The notes beneath the pieces were generated by a model. It made no database searches. It had not been told where the DNA came from and saw only the letters and a program-made list of their open reading frames with translations. From NCBI GenBank assembly GCA_913056335.1, contig CAJXLX010000012.1:1-47629 (forward strand): a stretch of DNA of 47,629 nt, given 5' to 3'. The stretch is from an uncultured Rhodothermaceae bacterium (GTDB lineage Bacteria; Bacteroidota; Rhodothermia; Rhodothermales; Salinibacteraceae). This document shows, in pieces, positions 8,523-18,188 of the stretch (its first letter is position 1; each line of letters starts with the position of its first letter). A program made the position numbers and the translations under genes.

Positions 8523-9044
8523 ATCGCTAAAGCTGATAAAGTTCGTGTAAACAGAGAAATCCGCTCAGACACCGTGCGGGTGGTCGAGCCCGATGGCGAC
8601 CACGACGTGGTGGATCTGGACACGGCCCTGGAGCGCGCTCGTGAGCATGAGCTCGACCTTGTCGAGATTGCTCCGGAGGCCGATCCGCCGGTCTGCAAGA
8701 TCATTGACTACGGCAAGTACCGCTACAAGCAGCAGAAGCAAGAGAAGCGGCAGCGGAAACGCTCGAAGTCGATGCAGATGAAGGAGCTGCGGTTTCGTCC
8801 GCGCACCGACGACCATGACTACGAGTTCAAGAAGAACCATGCCCGCGACTTCCTCGAAAATGGAAACAAGGTCAAGGCCTATGTCCAGTTTCGCGGTCGC
8901 GACATCATCTACAAAGACCAGGGCATGGATCTGCTTCGCCGTCTCATTGAAGATCTTCAGGACCTTGCTCGCATTGACCAGGCTCCGCAGATGGAGAACC
9001 GGCGGATGACGACCATTTTGGCTCCCCACAAAAAGAACAAGTAA
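8523..9044 (+). CDS. infC: Translation initiation factor IF-3, with ATC start codon
   Basis: Initiation factor 3, 173 residues, which binds the 30S subunit and rejects wrong start codons. Domains are the N-terminal domain (to about 80, with VRVNREIRSDTVRVV and DLVEIAPEADPPVCKIIDYGKY), a basic linker, and the C-terminal domain. No ATG, GTG or TTG stands before the conserved VNREIR segment: the frame is closed by TGA at 8502 and the first usual start codon, GTG at 8574, would remove 17 residues of the N-domain. The ATC at 8523 gives an N-terminus MAKADKVRVNREIR, as expected for the family. A start of AUU type is known for E. coli infC, where IF-3 represses its own translation. Confidence 0.9.
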   Translation: MAKADKVRVNREIRSDTVRVVEPDGDHDVVDLDTALERAREHELDLVEIAPEADPPVCKIIDYGKYRYKQQKQEKRQRKRSKSMQMKELRFRPRTDDHDYEFKKNHARDFLENGNKVKAYVQFRGRDIIYKDQGMDLLRRLIEDLQDLARIDQAPQMENRRMTTILAPHKKNK

Positions 9045-9129
9045 CGCCCGCGCCGAAATGGGCTTCTGCTCTGGCACCGCATATGCCGGGCCGCTCTCAT
9101 ACACTTTTTGCAGAAGCTGTGCGCAGCAC

Positions 9130-9162
9130 ACACCCCGGCCCGGAACGCAGGCCGGGGTGTTT
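9130..9162 (+). promoter_or_regulatory. Strong hairpin between infC and rpmI (attenuator or terminator candidate)
   Basis: An 11-bp perfect stem, ACACCCCGGCC (9130-9140) with its complement at 9150-9160, and a 9-nt loop. Only three T follow, so it is a poor full terminator. It lies in the 225-bp spacer before rpmI, where in other bacteria ribosomal protein L20 represses rpmI-rplT expression. A control role is inference. Confidence 0.5.
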
Positions 9163-9269
9163 CCATTGATGCACGTCCGTTCTGTCTTGGCCCCGCTGAC
9201 CAGCTTGGGGCTCCATGACAGGTTACGCAGCCCAATTACGCGTTCTTCGAACCGACTGCCCTCCCTCTT

Positions 9270-9464
9270 ATGCCGAAGATGAAATCGCACAGCGGCGCCA
9301 GCAAACGCTTCAAGAAAACCGGAAGTGGCAAAGTGAAGCGGAAAAAAGCCGGACGCCGCCATATTCTGACGAAGAAGTCGCCTAAGACCAAGCGCCAGCT
9401 TCGCAAAGACACAACCGTTGATAAAACGCAGGAAAAGCGCATCAAACAGATGCTGAATAACTAA
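9270..9464 (+). CDS. rpmI: 50S ribosomal protein L35
   Basis: A 64-residue, very basic protein with the L35 hallmark [20 protein letters not shown] at its start and [13 protein letters not shown] in the middle. It is of full family length and binds 23S rRNA in the large subunit. It is separated from infC by 225 bp holding a strong hairpin and from rplT by 96 bp, but the gene order infC-rpmI-rplT is the universal one. Confidence 0.97.
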   Translation: MPKMKSHSGASKRFKKTGSGKVKRKKAGRRHILTKKSPKTKRQLRKDTTVDKTQEKRIKQMLNN

Positions 9465-9494
9465 CGCAGCCCGCACGAACGCACCGGCTGCCGA

Positions 9495-9521
9495 TTCCCA
9501 GAGCCCTTTGCATTCTGGGAA
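9495..9521 (+). promoter_or_regulatory. Hairpin between rpmI and rplT
   Basis: An 8-bp perfect stem, TTCCCAGA (9495-9502) with TCTGGGAA (9514-9521), around an 11-nt loop. No T tract follows. It is about 40 bp before rplT and may be an RNA-processing or L20-binding element; its role is unknown. Confidence 0.35.
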
Positions 9522-9560
9522 ATCCTGCTTCTTTCCTCCACCTGTTACCCTACATCCACC

Positions 9561-9914
9561 ATGCCACGCGCAACAAACAAGCCGCAGACTCGGCGGCGCC
9601 GCAAGAAAATTCTGAACATGGCCAAAGGCTACTGGGGCCGCCGGAGCAAAACGTACAGCTCCGCCAAGCACTCAGTTGAAAAGGCCCTGCAGTACGCCTA
9701 CCGCGACCGGCGCCAGCGCAAGCGCAACTTCCGCAAGCTGTGGATTACCCGTATCAATGCAGCAACGCGCCAGCAGGGCGTGAGCTACTCGCAGTTCATG
9801 GGCGCGTACCGCAAAGCGGATCTCGACATGAACCGCAAAGTGCTGGCCGACCTGGCTGTGCACGACCCTGAGGCGTTTTCGCACGTCGTTGATCATGTAA
9901 TGGAGCAGGCATAA
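9561..9914 (+). CDS. rplT: 50S ribosomal protein L20
   Basis: A 117-residue L20, an early 50S assembly protein that binds 23S rRNA. Family motifs are [37 protein letters not shown] and [16 protein letters not shown]. It is full length, with the basic N-terminal tail that enters the ribosome core. In several bacteria L20 also represses translation of its own operon by binding the leader RNA; the hairpins before rpmI and rplT here make that possible, but this is not shown by sequence alone. Confidence 0.97.
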   Translation: MPRATNKPQTRRRRKKILNMAKGYWGRRSKTYSSAKHSVEKALQYAYRDRRQRKRNFRKLWITRINAATRQQGVSYSQFMGAYRKADLDMNRKVLADLAVHDPEAFSHVVDHVMEQA

Positions 9915-9971
9915 CCCCCTTGCCTGCGAGGGCGCCCCCTCTGCCTTCGCACGCTCCATTGCATGACGTTG

Positions 9972-10016
9972 AATCCCGCCGCTGCTGCTTCCCAGCAGGT
10001 CTGGCGGGATTTTCTA
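9972..10016 (+). terminator. Intrinsic terminator after rplT
   Basis: AATCCCGCC (9972-9980) pairs with GGCGGGATT (10003-10011), with an inner CTGCTG/CAGCAG pairing, and is followed by TTCT. It lies 57 bp after the rplT stop and 85 bp before pheS, so it should end or reduce transcription from the thrS-rplT unit into pheS. Confidence 0.75.
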
Positions 10017-10100
10017 TGTGGCGCGCCGCATCCATATGTACTCTGGTGCCCCCGTGCTCTACCCGTCCCGTCGCCCTGTTCTCGCCAATCTGCTGCTCCC

Positions 10101-11111
10101 ATGGCCGATCCTATCGCCGCGCTTCGCGCCGAACTCGAAGCCGAAACCATCACCACCGAGGAAGAGGCCGAGGCCTTCCGTATCCGGTATCTGGGCCGCA
10201 ATCAGGGCGCAATTCCCGACCTCTTTAGCCAAATCGGGCAGCAGCCGCCCGAAGAGCGCCCCGACTTTGGCCGGCGCCTCAACGCGCTCAAGGCAGATGC
10301 TCAGGCCAAGCTCGATGCCGCCCGCGAACGCCTCAGCGCTGAAGATGCCGCCGACACCGGCACCGACCTCGACCTCACGCTCCCCGGACGCCGCCGCCCT
10401 CCGGGCTCGCTGCATCCGCTCACGCAGACCCTCAATGAAATTCTACGCATCTTGGAGCGCATGGGCTTTGCTACGTACGAGGGGCCCGAAGTTGAAACCG
10501 ACTGGCACAACTTCACCGCGCTCAACTTCCCCCCCGACCATCCGGCGCGCGACATGCAGGACACTTTCTTTGTGAAGGATACGCCGCCCGATGCCCCCAC
10601 GCTCTTGCGCACCCACACCTCCCCCGGCCAGATTCGCGTGCTGCAGGCCACCGAGCCGCCCGTTCGCGTCATGGTACCCGGACGCGTCTACCGCAACGAG
10701 GCGATTTCGTACAAGTCGTTCTGCCTCTTCCATCAGGTCGAACTGCTGTATGTGGATACGGACGTGTCGATGGCCGACCTGAAGCAGGTTCTCTACCAGC
10801 TGGCCCAGGCGCTCTTCGGACAGGACGTGCGGCTGCGCTTCCGTCCGAGCTACTTCCCGTTCACCGAGCCCAGCGCCGAAGTCGACATTTGGTGGGCCGA
10901 CCCCGACCATGACGATGGCGGGCGCTGGCTCGAAATCCTGGGCTGTGGCATGGTGCATCCTAACGTGCTGCGCGCTGTCGATGTGGATCCGGAGCGGTAC
11001 AGCGGCTATGCTGTGGGGATGGGCATCGAACGCATGACGATGCTCAAGCACGGCATCGACGACATTCGTGTGTTCTATGAGAACGACCTGCGCTTCCTGC
11101 AGCAGTTTTAG
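10101..11111 (+). CDS. pheS: Phenylalanyl-tRNA synthetase alpha subunit
   Basis: A 336-residue alpha subunit of the (alpha-beta)2 phenylalanyl-tRNA synthetase, which carries the class II catalytic site. An N-terminal coiled-coil arm (about 1-90) is followed by the core with [27 protein letters not shown], the motif 2 loop [21 protein letters not shown] and the C-terminal [22 protein letters not shown]. The ATG at 10101 is chosen because the open frame upstream runs through the terminator hairpin. Length is typical. pheT follows after 63 bp. Confidence 0.96.
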   Translation: MADPIAALRAELEAETITTEEEAEAFRIRYLGRNQGAIPDLFSQIGQQPPEERPDFGRRLNALKADAQAKLDAARERLSAEDAADTGTDLDLTLPGRRRPPGSLHPLTQTLNEILRILERMGFATYEGPEVETDWHNFTALNFPPDHPARDMQDTFFVKDTPPDAPTLLRTHTSPGQIRVLQATEPPVRVMVPGRVYRNEAISYKSFCLFHQVELLYVDTDVSMADLKQVLYQLAQALFGQDVRLRFRPSYFPFTEPSAEVDIWWADPDHDDGGRWLEILGCGMVHPNVLRAVDVDPERYSGYAVGMGIERMTMLKHGIDDIRVFYENDLRFLQQF

Positions 11112-11174
11112 CACGCGGGCTGCTGGCCCCTGCCTCCCCCCAAACCGTTTCTTGCACAACGCCCTCTTCGCTTC

Positions 11175-13631
11175 ATGGACTGCTCCATCCAGTGGCTGCG
11201 CCGCTACGCTGCCCCCCAGGCTGATGCCGACACCATCGCTGATTTACTCACCATGGCCGGACTCGAAGTCGACGGCATGGCGCGCTATGGCCAACCGCTC
11301 GACGACCTGGTGATTGGTCACATCGAAGCGGTGCGCACGCATCCTAATGCCGACCGCCTTGTGCTCTGCGATGTGGCCCTGGACCCCGACACGACCGTGC
11401 AGATTGTGTGCGGCGCGCCCAACGTAGCTGCCGGGCAGCGCGTGCCCGTAGCTCCTGCAGGCACCACGCTTCAGTTGCCCACCGAGAAGGGCGGCGAGAA
11501 GCGCCAGCCCATCACGCTGGAGGCCCGCGCAATCCGTGGCGAAATGTCCAACGGAATGATCTGCTCCGCCCACGAACTGGGGCTGACGAGCGACGCCAGC
11601 GGCATTATGGTGCTCGACGACGAAGCCCCCGTCGGTATGCCGTTTGTGGAGTATCTGCAGGCCCACAACATTGCGCCGACCGACACGGTGCTCGACATTG
11701 ATCTGACACCGAACCGTCCCGATGCCGCCAGCCACATGGGCATTGCGCGCGACCTGTCGGCCCTGACCGGCGCGCCGTTGCATCGCCCCAACGCAGACCT
11801 GCCCGACGAGGGCGGATCGGTAGCTGAGCGGTTCAGTGTGTCAATTGCGGATGCGGACGCCTGCCCGCGCTATGTGGCACTCTGCGTAGAAGATGTCGAA
11901 GTGGGCCCCTCGCCGGTGTGGCTGCAGCAGCGCCTGGAGCGCATTGGACTGCGCCCGCGCAACGTGATTGTGGACATCACCAACTTTGTGCTGCACGAGT
12001 GCGGCCAGCCGCTGCATGCGTTTGATGCCGCCACGCTCCACGGCAACGAAATCCATGTCGACACCGCGACGGAAGACACCTCGTTCACCACGCTCGACGA
12101 CCAGGAGCGCACGTGTCCAGCAGGCACCCTGTTTATTCGGGATGCGGAGCGCCCCGTTGCCATTGCGGGTGTTATGGGCGGGGCCGATACGGAGGTCACC
12201 GAAGACACGACCACCGTGCTCATCGAGAGCGCGTACTTCGACCCGTCTCACATCCGTCGCACGGCAAAGGCGCTGACATTGCAAACGGATTCGTCGTACC
12301 GGTTTGAGCGCGGCGTAGACCGCGACGGTCAGGTGTGGGCCGCTGCTCGTGCCGCCGACCTCATGGTCAAGCTGGCGGGCGGCACGCGCGTTGACGGCAT
12401 GATCGACAGGCATCCCAGCCCGCCCGAACCGCGCACCGCTACGCTACGCCCTGCACGCGCCAACGCCCTTCTGGGTACCGACCTTGCACTGTCGGATATG
12501 CAGGCGCATCTCGAATCCATTGGTGTTGCAACCGAGGCCACCGGCGATGTACTCCGGTGCACGCTGCCCACTTGGCGCCCCGACCTCGCCATCGAAGAAG
12601 ACCTGATCGAAGAAGTGGCGCGGCTGCACGGCTACGAGCGCATTCCGCGCCCCGAGCGCATCCAGATCCCTGCACGCATAGCCGACCTGCCTGGCAGCGA
12701 ACGCACGCACCGCAACGAAGCGCGTCAGCTGCTGCGAGGGGCCGGATTCCGCGAGATCTACACCAACAGCATGTTGCCGCTGGAGGTGGCCGAGCAGTTC
12801 AATCCGCACGACACGCCGGTTGTGGAAACGCGTAACCCCATCTCGCGCGAGATGGCCGCGCTACGCCCCCGCCTGCTCCCGGGCGCGCTCCGCGTGCTGC
12901 AGCACAACCACAACCACGGCCAAGACGCCATCCGGCTGTTTGAGTTTGGCCGCGTGATGCGCCGGGCCACCGCCGACGAAGCCACGCAGGTGCCGGGCAC
13001 TGCCGAGCACGAAGCCCTCTTAATTGCTGCCACTGGCCCCGATGCGCCCCGCCACTGGGACCGCGCTGCTCGCAATACCGATGTGTACGATCTAAAGGGC
13101 ACCGTGGCCGATCTGCTGAGCGCCCTTGGAGCCACCGCACAGTTCACGCCGTCCACCCACACGCCTCGCTACGTGGCATACGCCCTCAATGTGACGGCCG
13201 ATGATGTTGCCCTGGGTACGCTCGCCTGCATCCACCCCGACACTGCTGGCCACTACGACCTGAGCGATGCTGTGCTTGTGGCTGAACTCGATTGGGAGGC
13301 AGTATCGCGCGTTGTGGATACGCAGCCTGGTTACCAGCCCGTGCCACGCGTGCCTGTTGTGGAGCGCGACCTGGCCGTTCTCGTAGATGCCGATGCTCCG
13401 GTGGGCCCGCTGCTCGACACCGCCAAAGACGCTGGGGCGCCGCTGGTGCAACAGACCGACCTGTTCGACCTGTACGAGGGCAAAGGCATCCCCAGCGGGC
13501 AGAAGAGCGTCGCGCTGTCGGTGCGACTGGCTGCCGCACATACCTTAACCGATTCCGAAATCGATGCCTGCATGGACAGCATCACTTCGGCCCTGCAACG
13601 CACACATGGCGCCACCTTACGCCAGCAGTAG
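11175..13631 (+). CDS. pheT: Phenylalanyl-tRNA synthetase beta subunit
   Basis: An 818-residue beta subunit. In order it shows the N-terminal tRNA-binding (EMAP-like) domain (about 40-155; VIGHIEAVRTHPNADRLVLC), the B3/B4 editing domain (about 210-395), the B5 domain, a catalytic-like core domain and the C-terminal ferredoxin-fold anticodon-binding domain (about 725-818; VPRVPVVERDLAVLVD). It pairs with PheS to form the enzyme and edits Tyr-tRNA(Phe). It is 63 bp downstream of pheS. Length is normal. Confidence 0.96.
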   Translation: MDCSIQWLRRYAAPQADADTIADLLTMAGLEVDGMARYGQPLDDLVIGHIEAVRTHPNADRLVLCDVALDPDTTVQIVCGAPNVAAGQRVPVAPAGTTLQLPTEKGGEKRQPITLEARAIRGEMSNGMICSAHELGLTSDASGIMVLDDEAPVGMPFVEYLQAHNIAPTDTVLDIDLTPNRPDAASHMGIARDLSALTGAPLHRPNADLPDEGGSVAERFSVSIADADACPRYVALCVEDVEVGPSPVWLQQRLERIGLRPRNVIVDITNFVLHECGQPLHAFDAATLHGNEIHVDTATEDTSFTTLDDQERTCPAGTLFIRDAERPVAIAGVMGGADTEVTEDTTTVLIESAYFDPSHIRRTAKALTLQTDSSYRFERGVDRDGQVWAAARAADLMVKLAGGTRVDGMIDRHPSPPEPRTATLRPARANALLGTDLALSDMQAHLESIGVATEATGDVLRCTLPTWRPDLAIEEDLIEEVARLHGYERIPRPERIQIPARIADLPGSERTHRNEARQLLRGAGFREIYTNSMLPLEVAEQFNPHDTPVVETRNPISREMAALRPRLLPGALRVLQHNHNHGQDAIRLFEFGRVMRRATADEATQVPGTAEHEALLIAATGPDAPRHWDRAARNTDVYDLKGTVADLLSALGATAQFTPSTHTPRYVAYALNVTADDVALGTLACIHPDTAGHYDLSDAVLVAELDWEAVSRVVDTQPGYQPVPRVPVVERDLAVLVDADAPVGPLLDTAKDAGAPLVQQTDLFDLYEGKGIPSGQKSVALSVRLAAAHTLTDSEIDACMDSITSALQRTHGATLRQQ

Positions 13632-13841
13632 TTCCGGCTTTCAGCATCTTTAAGGGCCGCCTTACTGGAGGATTTGCCGATTTTTCCCATGCTCGGCACA
13701 TCCGCAACCATTAGGCGTACAGGCAATTCATTGTTGGTTTCTTTAGATGGCAAGGCAACAATAGCTATCTTGCACAAAGAGACCAGATAACCCCATTTTC
13801 ATCCTGTACTCTCTACGACCAGCGGCTTCTGGCCCCCTGCC

Positions 13842-14201
13842 ATGACTGCTGAACCCGACTCTTCGATGAATGGCACGTCGGCTCTGGGTGAGACTGACTC
13901 GATCCTCCACGCCCTGCCCGAATCGCTGCGTACGCCTGTGCAGACGCTTATTGCCCAGGTTGAAGCAGCGACACACCGGATTCAGGCGTTGCAGGCCGAG
14001 AACGAGCGCCTTCGAGATCGCATTGAAACGCTGGAGGAACACCGCAACGTTCCGCCCTCTGCGTTTGTGATCTCGTTAGATGAGGACGACGCAGACGCTC
14101 TTAACGACGAACTGAGCGTGCATATCGAAACGATTGACGCGCTTTTGGATGACTTGCCTGCCCCGCATCCGCCTGCCGACGATACCTCTTCTTCTGCATA
14201 G
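13842..14201 (+). CDS. Coiled-coil protein next to zapA
   Basis: A 119-residue acidic protein of unknown function. Residues about 25-70 form a strong heptad coiled coil (LIAQVEAATHRIQALQAENE then RLRDRIETLEEH), and the C-terminal third is Asp-rich. There is no signal peptide or membrane segment. It sits 12 bp before zapA and is probably translated together with it. The layout, a short coiled-coil protein with an acidic tail beside zapA, suggests a helper of cell division in the style of ZapB or of ZapA partners, but no sequence homology to ZapB could be confirmed by eye. Start ATG at 13842; a second ATG at 13866 is possible. Confidence 0.75.
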   Translation: MTAEPDSSMNGTSALGETDSILHALPESLRTPVQTLIAQVEAATHRIQALQAENERLRDRIETLEEHRNVPPSAFVISLDEDDADALNDELSVHIETIDALLDDLPAPHPPADDTSSSA

Positions 14202-14213
14202 CCCGTTCTGGTT

Positions 14214-14717
14214 ATGGCTACTCCCGATATGAAACCAATCTGCGTCTACATCATGGGCCATGAGTACGCACTGCGTGTGCGCAAGGGTGAAGAAGAGACC
14301 ACCCGTAAGCTGGCTAAGCAGGTCGACGCACGCATGAAAGCGTTTAAGGAAGAGCATCCTGAACAAGCCGAACTCACCACGTCGGTGATTACGGCGCTCG
14401 CCATGGCCGAGGAACTCAACGACCTGCGTTCCGAGCTTGAAGCGACCCGCGAGCAGGCTCAATCTACAAAGGAGCAGACGCAAGCACTGCAGCACCTGCT
14501 CACCCATCTATCTGAGCAAATGGCCGAGACCTTGCCTTCAGGCGCGCTGCCCGTTGACCCGGACGTTACCCCGGCCCTGCCTGCTAACGACGACGCGCCC
14601 GAGGTCTCTTCTGCCTCGGATGGCCATGCCAACTCTGACGTGTCGCCGCCTGCTCCGGCACTGGTTCCTGGCTCCACCACAGAATCTGCTGAGCCGTCTG
14701 AGGAGGACAACACGTAG
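14214..14717 (+). CDS. zapA: Cell division protein ZapA
   Basis: A 167-residue ZapA-family protein. The N-terminal ZapA head (about 6-60: KPICVYIMGHEYALRV, then TTRKLAKQVDARM) is followed by the helix TSVITALAMAEELNDLRSEL and a coiled coil to about residue 105, then a roughly 60-residue acidic, Pro/Ser-rich tail that ordinary ZapA lacks. ZapA crosslinks FtsZ protofilaments at midcell. ATG at 14229 is an alternative start. The long acidic tail is likely a lineage trait of a salt-adapted organism; its function is unknown. Confidence 0.88.
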   Translation: MATPDMKPICVYIMGHEYALRVRKGEEETTRKLAKQVDARMKAFKEEHPEQAELTTSVITALAMAEELNDLRSELEATREQAQSTKEQTQALQHLLTHLSEQMAETLPSGALPVDPDVTPALPANDDAPEVSSASDGHANSDVSPPAPALVPGSTTESAEPSEEDNT

Positions 14718-14867
14718 CCGCGTTGGTGTCTACTGCGCAGACGGCTTACCTGTGTGCCCATCCTTTACGACTCCGTCAAGTCTGCCCCGTAGCAATGCGC
14801 ATCTTACTGGGGCCGGTTGCAGTTTTGTGTTGTCCTGCTGTTTTGTTCTAACGCTGCCGCCTCCTCC

Positions 14868-17771
<2,904 letters not shown>

Positions 17772-17795
17772 GAGCTGAGACGCACCCGACTTGCA

Positions 17796-17844
17796 TACAA
17801 CTTTTTTAGGTTGCAAAGTATGTTTACAACTGTTTTCGGTTGTA
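17796..17844. promoter_or_regulatory. Pair of CAAC-N8-GTTG dyads, operator-like
   Basis: Two inverted repeats with identical geometry: TACAAC (17796-17801), 8 bp, GTTGCA (17810-17815); and TACAAC (17825-17830), 8 bp, GTTGTA (17839-17844). The second is a perfect TTTACAAC/GTTGTAAA palindrome. They are exactly 29 bp apart and AT-rich in a GC-rich genome. TACA/TGTA half-sites recall BlaI/MecI/CopY-type repressor operators, but no such regulator gene is in the window. The two dyads start 25 bp after the uvrA stop; a regulated gene is not obvious, the nearest downstream being the S9 peptidase. Confidence 0.5.
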
Positions 17845-17874
17845 AAATAGGGAGCGGCTCAATGCTAAATGATA

Positions 17875-17932
17875 GAAGGAATGGGCCTGTAGCCGGAGAC
17901 TGGGAAGGAATGGGCCTGTAGCCGGAGACTGG
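17875..17932. repeat. Perfect 29-bp tandem duplication
   Basis: Positions 17875-17903 and 17904-17932 are identical; each unit begins GAAGGAATGGGCC and ends GGAGACTGG. The period is the same 29 bp as that of the dyad pair just upstream. No coding meaning was found. Confidence 0.9.
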
Positions 17933-17979
17933 GAGTGCCCCGGCGCGGACGTCTCCGGCGGAAGCGAACGCAGGAACGG

Positions 17980-18069
17980 TTTTTTATCGGGGGGGCGATC
18001 ACTTCACCTCGACCCACTACCATGTTTTTTATCAGGAGAGCGATCATTGAACGTTTACTCACTACCGTA
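17980..18069. repeat. Imperfect 45-bp tandem duplication
   Basis: Units 17980-18024 and 18025-18069 share TTTTTTATC, GCGATCA and CACTACC at the same offsets and agree at roughly two thirds of positions. The period is a multiple of three, so a decayed coding repeat is possible, but neither strand gives a convincing protein. Confidence 0.7.
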
Positions 18070-18188
18070 TGGTGTTCGTCTGCTGCTCCGCGCCACGGGC
18101 GTTGGGTAGACACGTGCTGCAACCTGTCACATAGCACGCCCACTCAACACACCGCCATTGCGGCTTCCGCACCATCTTTGTAGGTTGG

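Larger units (their letters stand above)
17772..18188. other. Gene-free spacer rich in three kinds of tandem repeat
   Basis: A 417-bp spacer between uvrA and the S9 peptidase. Open frames on both strands (for example 17935-18183 plus, 17865-18143 minus) look like shadows: no family match, very Arg-rich or repetitive. The stretch holds an AT-rich pair of dyads, a perfect 29-bp tandem duplication and an imperfect 45-bp tandem duplication, each listed separately. Confidence 0.7.

Noticed and set aside
14718-14867. 6S RNA between zapA and uvrA, where many bacteria carry ssrS
   Set aside because: The spacer is only 150 bp, too short for a 6S RNA, and no long rod-like pairing was seen by eye.
17935-18183. 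82-residue frame in the repeat spacer
   Set aside because: Arg-rich, repeat-derived composition with no domain; its repeated FFI units come from the 45-bp duplication.
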